64,000 bases of DNA, taken from assembly GCA_030737875.1 (NCBI GenBank), contig CM060910.1, positions 70,316,501-70,380,500 of the forward strand. The letters run 5' to 3'. The notes beneath the pieces are model-generated. The model did not search any database. It saw only the letters and a program-made list of their open reading frames with translations, and was not told the origin of the DNA. A program made the position numbers and the translations under genes. Positions within the stretch are counted from its first letter, which is position 1; each line of letters opens with the position of its first letter. Shown piece by piece: positions 33,346 to 44,451 of this stretch. Source of the stretch: Allium sativum. Lineage: Eukaryota; Streptophyta; Magnoliopsida; Asparagales; Amaryllidaceae.

Positions 33346-34185
33346 TGTTAGCCCACTTTGTGAACTGGGCAACACAAAGTCAAGATGTGAAATATTGAAG
33401 AGCTTGAAAAACACTGAAGCGGGTCGGATCGAAACAGTGTAGCGGTTCGGATCGGATAAAATCTGCTGTTCGGATCGGTGAGATATTGTTGTTGGAATTA
33501 GAGAGGCACGTCTGTTCGGATCGGAGAGCAACCTATTTTCAGCTGGAGCGGAGAGCAATAGATCTGAGCGGAGCGGAGTAAACACAGGAATTAGTCCTAA
33601 GTCAATCTGGGTCGGATCGGGTACTCCGATCCGAACCCCTTGTGCATACCCCTCCGACCCGAGCCTGTCTTCCACGTCACTCTCCTGCATGAGCGCCTGG
33701 TTATTCGGATCGGCTGTGACCAGTTCCTACCCTCAACGTCCACTACTCTGATGTGTTGTCAACATAGAAATTCATCCGAACCCGAGGCTGATGGGATGGA
33801 TGACACGTGACTCCGATCCGGATCTGGCTCTGAGCAAATTCTCACCTATAAATACCCCGTCTGGAGGCAAAGAAAAGGATCTTTTTTCTGGCACTTTGAG
33901 AGTTCAACCACCTTCATAACCCGAATTCCAGCACTCCCGGAAAATCCAAATCTTCTTTCATTATTTGTTTTTAGACAATTGAGTGATTGTAAGTGAGTTG
34001 TGAGAGAAATCAAGTGAATATTTCATTGTACTTGCAACTAAATCAGTGAAAATAGTGAAAGACAAGTGGACGTAGGCATTTCTTCGCCGAACCACTATAA
34101 ATCCTGTGTGTTCATTTTTATTTTTGATCTTATTTCATTCTGCTTTTAATCAATTTGGGTGTTAGAACCACTTTTTGGTCTAACA
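33346..34185 (+). repeat. 3' LTR of the Tat element
   Basis: 840 bp, collinear with the 5' LTR. I counted 12 differences, of which 10 are transitions, and no indels. It is followed by the target duplicate CTTAG. Confidence 0.95.
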
Positions 34186-34190
34186 CTTAG

Positions 34191-35581
34191 TAATTTAAAA
34201 AAGGAAGATAAAACATAGTGTGTGCCTCATTAAGGTCAGAACGATGTTAATTGTTATTCGAATGGGAACTCAATGAAAATATTTGGTAGGTTATGAAATT
34301 TATTAGAATAACATCATCTAAATTTTGCAGGTGCATAACCTTATATTTCTTCCCTATTGAAATATGGAGGAACTAAATGTGAAACGGATTATTTTGCAGT
34401 TATATTCTTATCTTTATTGATACATAAAATTAAATTTTAAGGGTTAAAAGCATTTATGTTCTTGAAAATAGATACCATCAAAACAACTTCCTGCACTTAA
34501 TCTTCCATGAAGAATTATTTTGCAATTAAAATAAAAATGTGGCAGTGAATAAAGGTAATGTTTATGGCATGTATCTTGTGAATATATAGATTCAAAAACA
34601 TAGATGAACACCATCAGAGCCATGATTATCTTAATCAAAATATTGGAGGTCGATCTTGTCACATTTTATCGGACTGGTTGTAATTTTCTGATACTACTAA
34701 GAAGAAATATATTTTGTTTTTTAAATAAAAATGGAAACTTAAGTTTAGTAACAAAGCAATAATATTTTATATTTCAAGAAGGAGTAGAAAATTAAGAATC
34801 ATATCAAAACATACTTTTAATTATATCTGATGTATCCAATCGGAGGGTAATGAACATTGATTAATATAGTTCATTAGTTTGTATTGCATTTAATTAATTA
34901 TATGTCTAGCATTTTCCTTCTAATACTTTAATTATATACAAAATATTTTTTTATGTTTTAATTTTTTCATATCTAAGTTTAATAACTCCAAAATATATTT
35001 TTACTATCATACTTTAATGTGTTGTGAGGGACCAATGATAAAGTTGTACAAGATATTGCTGTACTCAAACATATTTTCACAATAAAAATCTATGCTAGCC
35101 CAGTCCACATTACAATCATTTAAGCACATGAGTTGAGGTAACAAAATGGCTTAATCAAAACAATGCAATAGACACCGAATAATGGAACATACATAAAAAT
35201 ATATTATTGACCGTACAAGCATAATCATATCTCATGTCTATAATCTTCAAAATGTATTAACTGGTAATGGAGTTTGATAGACCATAAATATTATAATATT
35301 TCCTCAAACATTTATCTTTTAAACTGTCTTCAAAATAAGTAAAACAAATAGGGAGAAGCACAATTTTTAGGCCAGGTGGATGTAAATGCATTAAAGGGTG
35401 AAAGCATTGATAAGGTTCCACTTACAAGCACATCAACTACCGGTAATTAAAAAAATTGCAAAAAAGAAACCTACATCTGGGCCAGGTTCAGTATTTAATG
35501 CAACAACAAAACAGAGTTTATGACATGTAGCTGTGAACAACAAAACAGATTTTAATGAAAAAACATAGTATTTACGAACCT
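34191..35581. other. CACTA-2 interior, no gene seen
   Basis: AT-rich sequence right of the gypsy insertion. No open frame with a recognisable domain. It ends at the captured CBS exon. Confidence 0.55.
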
Positions 35582-35810
35582 TGCACCACTTTTTGCGATG
35601 CTTTAATAGCTAGAAATTCTGATAGAACAAAAATGGGACTCCTGGTCATGACTTCCGAAATAGGAGTTTCTTCAATTTTAACTTCACAAGCAATAACTCT
35701 TCTTGATATATCATTATCAATTAATATACTGCATAAAAGACCGTTGGAATCCGTCAAGCGCACAACATCAACTTTACGAGCAGCCATTCTTCGACAAGCC
35801 TCTGGGATGT
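35582..35810 (-). pseudogene. Captured exon of a CBS-domain protein (CBSCBSPB-like)
   Basis: The minus-strand frame reads PEACRRMAARKVDVVRLTDS, then NDISRRVIACEVKIEETPIS, then EVMTRSPIFVLSEFLAIKA and QKVVQG, ending at a GT donor. This is the first CBS pair of plant CBS/PB1 proteins, whose family pattern is ACRRMAARRVDAVLLTD...T-VSKVMTRNPIFV...ALQKMVQG. CBS domains bind adenosyl ligands. Only this exon is present, inside CACTA-2, so it is a captured fragment. The splice donor after QG survives. Confidence 0.85.
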
Positions 35811-36157
35811 TTGTATTTATGATACAATAGCTGCATCCTCTTTACAGTTCTTTTACCACCGATAGTCTTTATCTAATTTTGATATTCCTGTGATGCTGCT
35901 TGCTTTGCTTCTTTCAGATACTCAATTTACTGATCATTTTCCCTCACTTTGAATTGTGTTCTTCTTAACAACTGATGTAGAAATCGCCTGACATCGAAAT
36001 CAAATCGGTTGAATCCTCTGGTCAAATTTGAATCGCTTGAAGGAATCCCTTGAAGTAGATGCCAAATTGTCTAGAAGAGAGTCCACTTCCGATTCTCTTG
36101 ATGGAGTTGACGGTCTCCGGTTATCCTGAACAAAAGAGGACTCGCGTATCCCTACTC
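35811..36157 (-). other. Possible further captured coding sequence
   Basis: Part of the minus strand (about 36130-35990) reads as a Ser/Arg/Asp-rich peptide (PSTPSRESEVDSLLDNLAS) between the SPOC and CBS fragments. It could be a C-terminal piece of the SPOC gene. I cannot assign it with confidence. Confidence 0.3.
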
Positions 36158-36964
36158 TCAAATTTGTGTTTTCAGCGGTCGTGGAATCAACGTTTGCAAA
36201 ATGTTTCTGCTGCCCACGAAAGCTAGCAAGCTGAACAAGTTGATTAGGGTGAAGAGGAAGATGTGCCGATGTGGTAGCTTGTGATGTAGCTTCTGGATTT
36301 TGACGTTACTGACAAGTGAAGACATTATATTAGAAAATCCAACTGGGATGGCTTCTTGCTTTTGCATAGCAAAATTGCCAACATCGAAAATTTCAGGGCT
36401 ATAATTGTTTGAGATCACTGGATGTGATTTTGGAGTTATGTATGGCAAATATTCTACTGTTTTAGGTTCATCAAATGACTGATAGACAAATGGTAAGAAA
36501 AAGGATATGCTATTGACATTAGAAACTGAAGAAAACTTATCACATCTATTCTCATTATAAAATATTGCTTTCTGCACTTAGATGGGGGAAAGAAGTGAAG
36601 GAGCATATCCGCACCATACAAAATCTCATCCTGAGAAAATTGTTTTACAGGACCTAACAGCCTTTGCATTGAAAATGAGGGTCCATCAACACCTGTTATG
36701 TTATCATAACTGGAAATAGCAGAATTGTGTTTCGGTTTTATTGCCTTCGTTTGATTAACGGTAAGACGGGTGCCGGAACTCAGATCTCGGAATTTCAAAA
36801 CGACGCCAGAAATGCAAACTTTGCCACGCACTTCCAGTGCTTGTTTGGAGAAATCAGATGGAGGTATAAGGAGCAAACTTACTTTCTCGTCAAGTTTGGC
36901 AACTGCAGCTCGCTTCTTTTCACCAAGAAGATGCATGAATTTTTTGTATAAACTTATATCAGTC
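36158..36964 (-). pseudogene. Captured fragment of a SPOC-domain (FPA-like) protein
   Basis: After a TATCAG acceptor at 36965 the minus-strand frame reads TDISLYKKFMHLLGEKKR, then AAVAKLDEKVSLLLIPPSDF, then GKVCISGVVLKFRD. This is the core of the SPOC domain found at the C-terminus of plant FPA-type RNA-processing factors (pattern [24 protein letters not shown]...YGVVLK). The frame stays open to about 36577 and a second open frame covers 36577-36158, so a frameshift or lost intron is likely. No RRM domains are present. It sits inside CACTA-2, in the same orientation as the CBS fragment. Confidence 0.75.
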
Positions 36965-36965
36965 T

Positions 36966-37511
36966 GATACAGGAACGAAGAAAACTACCCGATGTGGAGC
37001 TGACGGCTAACCACGCTTATCTCCATATAATCCATCTATCAACACCAATAACTAACCATACTTCAGTCATTAGATTTCGATGAATTGACAGTAGGGCATT
37101 GGCTCAGGTTCTTTAAGGAGCTTATTTAAGAGAAACAGGTTATTTTCAGCAAGCTAAACTTACTAAACATCACAATGGTTATACAGAAAAAACAACCTCG
37201 GCTGCTAGTTCTTGGAGTAAGCAAAATATCATTGTAAAATTATAGTGAGCAACATAAGCTTAGACAAATGGAGGTCTATGCTAATAAAAAAAAATATCAA
37301 GTCACGGAACATCTGTAAAGTAATGAACAGAGAATATAGTAACTTAAAAAGGATATTACATTGAAAAAACTAATAGAAACCATGGAAAATTCAATAGTAA
37401 CGGCCTTCTACCCTGTCGCTGATAATTTTTCCATCGAAATCTGAATATATCTTTGCAAAACGCTGCTCTTTAATTTCCCAAATCGTAAATTAATGTGTTT
37501 CGCAAACTTAC
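36966..37511. other. CACTA-2 interior, no gene seen
   Basis: AT-rich sequence between captured fragments; it may be intron carried along with them. No domain recognised. Confidence 0.5.
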
Positions 37512-37631
37512 CTGATTCTTTTGCTCTACGATTCTGACTGCTCCTTCAATTTGATGCTTTCGTACTAGATAGTTACCTCCCATAGCTAAAATACCCAATA
37601 TTTTGAATTTCTTACCGAGACAACGTGACAT
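37512..37631 (-). pseudogene. Captured first exon of an unidentified gene
   Basis: An ATG at 37631 (minus) opens exactly 40 codons, MSRCLGKKFKILGILAMGGN followed by YLVRKHQIEGAVRIVEQKNQ, ending at a perfect plant donor CAG/GTAAGT. The exact codon length and consensus donor argue for a real first exon. I do not recognise the family. It lies upstream, in minus-strand sense, of the SPOC and CBS fragments. Confidence 0.45.
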
Positions 37632-38639
37632 ATTTCAGGGGATTGGGGAATTTCGTAGAAAGTGAAGATGGACATAAACGAGAGAATTCCTAGCCAGATC
37701 CAAAACGATAAATTGGGGGAGGGTTTTAATCTCAACGGTCAAAATAATCGAACGGATAATGATGTGTTTAACTCAGCTATTTGGATCATCCGTAAATCTA
37801 GTGGTTAATATTCCTTTCGCATGGATCACTAGTATGATCCAAGGGTTTCAGTACGTTGATTGTTGTATAATGCTGTATCGCTGTTATTAAAAACAATCTA
37901 CTTTATAATAATTTGGATAAGTTGCAAGCATAATGTCTTACAACCAACTACGAACATTATTGACAGCAGTTCACAGTTAATATAAAAAAAAAAAAAAAAA
38001 AAAAATCGCAACGGGAAGAAAATATCGTAAACAAAAAAAAAAAAAAAAATAGAAATAGTAGTCAAACAATGTTTCACAATAGTCTAAGCACATCGTATAT
38101 TTTGTAAATTGTAATAATAATCATATGTTAGGAAAAACATAACTTTCACGTCGTAAATCAGATGATGCTAAAAATCAGTTTACGATGGTTTTGAAAGCAA
38201 TTGTTAATTTACCTTCTTGCACAACGTTTGGCTTTAAAACTTTATTTACATGGTGATTTTACAATATTTTCTCGAATAAACAATGTAAATGACCCACAAT
38301 TTAAATAAGCAATGATAAGATTCCAAATTTAAAATTTTGGGATTTAGCGTAAAATTGTAAAAGAACAATTTAAAATTTTGGGATTGAGCGTAAAATATAT
38401 TGGCATATTGACTGAAACTTGTGATGAAAACAGAGGACTTAATTAAGAATTTAGTAATTACATTGGTTATGATCAAAGATTATTTTGCTAATTCTGAATA
38501 AGCAATGATCATAAGTTATTTATTATAGAACGTAAATTATTATTTACTATTACTTATAAATCATTAATTAGAACAAATTAATTGTTAATTATTGAACATG
38601 TTAATAATTATTAAAAAAATATACTAAAGTATATCTTAG
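37632..38639. other. CACTA-2 interior, right arm, no gene
   Basis: AT-rich. It has long A runs at about 37983-38004 and 38033-38050. The open stretch 38246-38476 is a low-complexity artefact. Confidence 0.55.
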
Positions 38640-38947
38640 AAAAATAATATAAACATCTCTTGCAAATCTATTGGAATTCTGCTGCAAAATAGCTTCAATA
38701 AATATTCATCGGTATTCTGCTTGGATTTGCAGCGGAAATTAGCGACAAAATTTTTCTGTCGGTAATTTGACGCAATTTGCGACGGCTTAGTGAGGGATGA
38801 CAGAAGACGACGGTAATAAATAAAAGGAAAAAAAGTTGAAAAAACAAAAAATTATCCCTTGCAGATCACATGGAAATCCGTCGCAAATTAGCGACGGAAA
38901 TTTCCGCTTCTAAAAATCTGATGCTAAATCAGTGTTTTCTTGTAGTG
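38640..38947. repeat. CACTA-2 right subterminal repeats and TIR
   Basis: Repeated GCGACGG, TTAGCGAC, CCGTCGC and CGGTAAT phrases mirror the left end. The element ends TTTTCTTGTAGTG at 38947 and is followed by the target duplicate CGA. Confidence 0.85.
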
Positions 38948-39196
38948 CGAGTGTACCTCCGATGTCGTTGTCGAGGCGGAAGAAGGGTTCGCCCACGGCC
39001 AGAGGTGAGCAGAAGTGCCAGATATGAACATACAATAGCAGGAGTGTCAAATCTGAACATACAACAGAAAAAAAAAAAGGTAGACTAATTTGTACCAACG
39101 AAGTAAATAGATGACATATCGAACGATAAACTTAGTAGAAACGAACGAATTATGAATCCCAAAGGTGAAAACTTCTCACTTTAATTTATTTTCTAG

Positions 39197-39234
<38 letters not shown>

Positions 39235-39240
39235 TAGGAT
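38948..39240. other. Flank between CACTA-2 and the next LTR; AT microsatellite
   Basis: A stretch of mixed composition, possibly old exon sequence on the minus strand (38950-39060) but not assignable. It is followed by an AT microsatellite at about 39198-39234. Confidence 0.4.
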
Positions 39241-42200
39241 ACAGACGGTGCTTAGTAGCATCCGACACTTTTGTTTGAAACCATGTTTGTTTGGTTGATT
39301 AGATTATTTGTTTGAATTTGGTTTGGGAAGTGAAATGAATTGATTAGAATTTGGTTTGTATATGGCGCGAGCCATTATTAGGCGAGGGATAAGGCTAGAC
39401 CTTATTCCGGTTCCAACATCGCGCCGTTATGCTGCCGAAATTTTCTAAAAATGTTAGAACAATAAAAATAGCATTTTTATTATATAAATGAACTGTATAA
39501 AATATTCATGTGTTGAAATAAATATTTTATCGTTAAAAATGTAATTTTTAATGGGTATATGAATGAAAATAAATATTCATTTACAAATCGGACGATTTGT
39601 TTATATACACACATTTGACTGATATTGATTGGGACGATATATTTTATACATCGCCCAACTTCACAAATAATAATCAGTGTTTGTTGTTTGAAAACCCCAC
39701 ACGGGTATTGGGATGATATTGGACATACACTAATCTCAATATTTAGTTGTATGTCAATCGATGGGTCAACAGACTATTGTAAGCGTTAATTATCTATATT
39801 TAACGCTTATGCAGTTGTGTAATGCACTCTGGATGATGGTTGACTGTGTTTGATTATTGTTGTGTACAAGTGTGTATGAAATCCATATAAATAAAATTAT
39901 ATGGTAATTTGACCGTGTCTGATTCCAATTCGGAAAGAACGAATATTTTAAATTAACGAATATTTTAAAATGACGAATGAATAATTTAAAATAACTAATA
40001 TTATAAAATAATATTCGGTAATGGATCAAAATATGATTTTGATGTCCAATTTGGGATGGACACGAAAATATTTAAATATATAAAGCCGTGTTGATTAGAT
40101 TAACGCCATTTTGACGTGAACGATATTTATATCGATTTTATTCATTTTTATAATGAATATCGAAAAGGAAGAGATTTCAAAATCTAATGTTTTGAAAATA
40201 TTATCATTTATATATTAATGATATGGAATATTCAATTTTGATTTAAAATTGAATATGAAGTTGAAATTGTTTTTAAAACGAATTTAAAATGAATTATAAA
40301 ATATGTTTTAAATGGACATCGATGAAATATATATATTATATATACTCAATGGCCTGAATAAAACGCGTCACGCCGCGACAGTTTGCGAATTCCGACCATT
40401 GACTTCGAATTGATAGTACGGGAGATCCGACCGTCGGATTCTCCTAAAACCGGAATCATTAGGCTCGTATCGAAAAGAGCTTTCCAACGAATACAAGAGA
40501 TTTGAAATCTAACGGTTGGATTTGGAATTATGTCCAAATCAAATTTGGACAAGGTCGTTGTAAGTGCAGTTCGATGACCGTTTATGGAAATCGGCTGAAA
40601 GGGCCTTAATAAAATTATTAAAAATATTAATAATTTGTGTAAAATCATGATAAATGATTTGGAAAGAATTGGAATGAAAAATTCCATATTTGAAAAGATA
40701 AAAATATATTTTTATCAAAATGAACTAGTTATGAGCTAGAATTATAATCCAATATTTTTAAATAAATAAATTGGATTTGAAATGGTTTTAAAAATAACTA
40801 TAATTTCCAATATATGAATTGGAATGGATTTGAATCGAAATTATCTTCGGAATATTTCGATGTTGGATTTCGTGATTATACAGATATTGTCAAGGAATTT
40901 TGAAAGATATATTTATATCGTTATTTCCAATACGATATTTGTTGGTTGCAGAATTTGATATTGAATATAAGCCGATATATTTTCAATTCAGAGCCTTGTA
41001 TTTAATATCAAATGGGATTTTGGGTTTGTCGTGAACGGTGTCTTAAATAACACTGTTCTTAAACCCAGTTGAGGAAAGAATAAATCTTTTTATTAAGATT
41101 TAGTGAAATTTTCCAATTAATTAATATTTAATTGGAATTGAATAAAAGAATTGGATTTTGGGTTGTCGTGAACGGTGTCTTCAGTAACACGGTTCTCAAA
41201 ACCCCGTTAGAAAAGAATAAATATTTTAATTAAGATTATTAGAGTTTCCAGTTACATTTTGTAATTGGAATAAAATGGAAGATGATTCGGGTTTATCACG
41301 AACTGTGTTTTTTTTACGACATTCGGTCTTTAACCCGATGAACAGTGAAATTTGATTTGGAATTTATAAATCTTTTAATTAAGATTTAAGGGAATTTCCA
41401 AAGTAAAGTTTTCCAATTTAATATATTAAATTGGAATTGAATGGAATTCGATTTGATAATAATCGAAGTGAACTTCTGTGGAGGAAGACTGTTAATATAT
41501 ATGGAATTTAAAAGACTTTGTCGTTATTCCATTTATATTATCAGTCGGATAAAGAAATTGATATCGATTATATATATTGATCTGTTTTCCGTGAAGATTC
41601 CATAATTAATGGAATGGGATTTTGGTTTTATCGTGAACTGAATTTTAAATGACATTAGTTCTTTAAACCAGTTAAAGATAAGATTAATTTCTTAACTTTG
41701 AATAATCATTAAGAAATGATTTTTGAGATTAAAGCTGAATTAGAGTTTTAATGAATCTTTAATTAGATTGGAATGTGAATGAGATAATTAAATTTATCGA
41801 ATTCATGAAATGATCGAGAATGGAGTATCCCCAGTTTTGCTCCAAGCGATAGTTAAATCTTTAATTAGATATGAACGTGAAATGGTAAATAATTTTACCG
41901 ATAACACTGTGGGGTTAGATATGGAGTATTACCAGTTTTGCTCCATGGGATGAATAGGTGGGGATTGGAAAAAATAATAAATGATTACTTCGGTGAGGTT
42001 CGCTAATCCCAACTAGTTTGGATAAACCTTAATTTGGTTTGAATTGATATTCAATGGAAGATTAAAGAATAAATTTAAAGAAATTATCTTTGATAAAATT
42101 AATGGGAACCTTTCCCAAAGGATATGAATACTTAAATAAAGGAATATTCAGAATTGGAATGAGGCGTATGTTGTGTTTTAATAGCACTTGTTTATAAGAT

Positions 42201-43887
42201 ACGCGAGTTATTCAGAAAACCCGTGTTTATCCCATTCTGAATAACTAAATCGACGATAAGGCGACGATGAAGACGGTGGTTGAAGACCGGAGGTCTTCAC
42301 ATCGTTTGGATGATTACTAATGTCTTGATTGGGTTGTACACCCAAGACGAAGTAATAAGTGGTTATCGTCCAGACGTACTTGGAGATCGACCGGATATAT
42401 GCGAGGACCTCTATCCTGTATTGGACATATGGGACGAGGAAAAAGGTGCCTCCGGTTTCGTTCAAACCCAGAACGAACTAGTAAATGGATGTGTGTCTGA
42501 CATTGGATTTTATTCTGTGTTAATTGATCTCTATTAAATATATATCTGTTTGGCGGCAGGGAATTTATTCTCTTGCTTAACGCCCTTCTCTGAGACGTAC
42601 GAGCTCAGAGGTTATATATCGATTGACATCAGTTGCATGGCGTGAATTGCCAGTGTGGCATGCTGAGATGCAAATGATCAAGGCTTCTGTTGAAAAGTAG
42701 AGTCTTGTGGTTGATGATCAAAGCACGACTTTAATATAGCATAGCTTTGTGTATAGCGTTAATTCGCGAGCCTCGCACCCCGGTGTGAACCAGAAACGGG
42801 AAAGGACTTCAGGGAGGGCATGTGTTTCCTTCTAGATAGAAGTGGTGTCATGGTATGGAGCCCAGACATTTTTACTTATGTGGATGATGGAAAGCGAGGC
42901 GCCTCGGATATATCGGTCACTACGGGGCCGATGGATGGTTTGGTCGATATACTGACTAGTTTTACGCCCCATAGGGCGGGGAAAGGTATTGTTCAGGCAT
43001 TTTAATCCACTCCATGTGGACTGACCCTGATGATCCAAGGGTTGATGCGTTCTGATCCTGAGACATGGGCTAGATTGTCTCAAAGCGGTAATGACGACCC
43101 CTTGCTTTGGTTCACAGACGGAAATCCAACTTCCAATACGTGACATTTCGGTTTTAATTGTATAGCCTAGTATGGCGACATGATATATGGTACCCATGCC
43201 GTCTATGATTGATACATTTATATTTGAAGTTGTTTTAAACACTATGCACTTATAATAATATCAAATGATTTGTTTTAAATGTACTAAGCATGTTTGGCTA
43301 TTATAAGGGAAAACCCTATCCTCCGGCTTGCGTTGCATTGTGTGATGGGACTGGGTCTTATAATAGCTTCATTTTTCCAAAAAGCATTGCGTTGTTTGTT
43401 TTATGCATTGGTATTTTTGGGAGGAAACTCGTTCCGTGTTATATGGCGTGGTCCCTTGATTTACTCTATTTTTAACGTAAAGTTTTAAATAACTGTTTTA
43501 GTTCTCACAACAGTCACATGACTGACCTGAAGTTTATTGTTTTAACCAAAACTATGGGTGCCCCTATTTTCCACATGGGCAGCTAGTAGTTTTGGTTTTG
43601 TAGATATTATATTCACAAGATCCTGGTTTACAGCTGGAGCTATATTCGAAATGCTCTGTATCCGTGTATTTCTTTCAGTTGTGTTTTGTATTATTTTCCG
43701 CTGCATTATAATTTGTAAATCTCTAATTTTTATCAAATGTATATTATTTGTTCATACTCTATATATTCTTGTACTCTGATGTAAATTGTCAATGAAATGT
43801 CTTTTGTTTGCGTTCTGATTTGTCGTGTTCTCAGATAATTCGTTCTTTCTCTTCTCTTCGGAGGCCGGGGAAGTTCGGGTCGTTATA
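39241..43887 (+). mobile_element. Long chromovirus-type LTR, sense orientation, left end unresolved
   Basis: The right end is GGCCGGGGAAGTTCGGGTCGTTATA, equivalent to the inverted starts of the LTRs at 5810 and 60048 but with the final CA changed to TA. Near that end, TTGTACTCTGATGTAAATT and a TTTTCCGCTGCATTA phrase match, in inverse orientation, the GGAGTACAACA and GCGGAAC phrases near the starts of the LTRs at 5810, 60048 and 52135. The block has no coding capacity and contains diverged tandem repeats. I found neither a TG start nor a target duplication, so the left limit is approximate and the copy may be truncated. Confidence 0.5.
41025..41420. repeat. Diverged 125-130-bp tandem repeats within the LTR
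   Basis: Units begin near 41025, 41155 and 41283, each with GGTTTGTCGTGAACGGTGT or a variant, then ACACTGTTCT-AAACCC, then AAAGAATAAAT and a TCCAATTAATT or similar stretch. A more distant copy lies near 41625. The units differ a lot, so the array is old. Confidence 0.65.
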
Positions 43888-44451
43888 GTTTAACCGAGCG
43901 AGAACCTATGACATGTAAAAGACATTCGTACGCAAGCCCTAAATGGATACATATGACACGTAAAAAAAGTCTAGACGTAAGGCTTAATTGGGTACCCATA
44001 ACATGAAAATGATAAAATACAAAATATCAATGATAATTGATTTATATTCATGATATATTTTTTCGTCGAGTATAAAATATAAAGTATATACAAATGGCAA
44101 ATGTAATTAAGCACTTATGCATGTATACAAAACAAAAAAATTTGACAACAAAGTGTAGTCTTATACAAGATTGATCAACAAATTTTATAATGTACGTAAG
44201 TGTATGCATTAGCTTCAAATACCATACTATAATTGTTTTAGAAAATAACTATATTCCAAAAATTAATTACCAGAAAATGCTATATTGAATTAGCATTCGA
44301 CATTACCCAAATACCACATAAAGTAGCATCACATAGTCTATTATTACACAACTACTAATCAAGTCAGTCGATTAGTTTAACATCATACAAAACGAAACAC
44401 TAAATCAATATAGCATTAGTCTGTTGAAATAATGTAGAAAATAGCTGGTAA
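43888..44451. other. AT-rich spacer, no gene
   Basis: Two related phrases occur near the left end (CATATGACACGTAAAA and CTATGACATGTAAAA, around 43905-43965). Nothing is coded. Confidence 0.5.

Larger units (their letters stand above)
20371..34185 (+). mobile_element. Tat-lineage Ty3/gypsy retrotransposon with an antisense gene
   Basis: Two 840-bp LTRs (20371-21210 and 33346-34185) begin TGTTAG and end CTAACA, flanked by the 5-bp duplication CTTAG (20366-20370 and 34186-34190). The internal order is leader, gag, protease, RT, RNase H, a second archaeal-type RNase H, integrase, tandem repeats, then a long gene on the minus strand. The second RNase H and an antisense gene near the 3' LTR are hallmarks of the Tat lineage (Grande, Retand and relatives). 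By eye the LTRs differ at 12 of 840 positions (about 1.4%), so insertion is recent. The sense genes are broken in many places, so this copy cannot make its own proteins. Confidence 0.95.
14126..38947. mobile_element. CACTA-2: 24.8-kb CACTA element with nested Harbinger and gypsy insertions
   Basis: The left end reads CACTACAAAAAAACACTG. The right end, read inversely, is CACTACAAGAAAACACTG followed by ATTTAGCATC, against ATTTTGCAGC on the left. Both sides are flanked by CGA (14123-14125 and 38948-38950), the 3-bp duplication expected of CACTA elements. Removing the Harbinger (3.7 kb) and gypsy (13.8 kb) insertions leaves about 7.3 kb. I see no En/Spm transposase in that remainder, but there are minus-strand fragments of host genes at 35582-35810, 36158-36964 and 37512-37631. 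Confidence 0.88.

Noticed and set aside
42280..43005. Short plus-strand open frames in the LTR
   Set aside because: No domain, no codon signal, and they lie in a non-coding long LTR.
39241..43887. Target-site duplication and TG start for this LTR
   Set aside because: I searched both flanks for a TGTAAYRACCC-like start and a shared 5-mer and found none, so the left boundary is only approximate.
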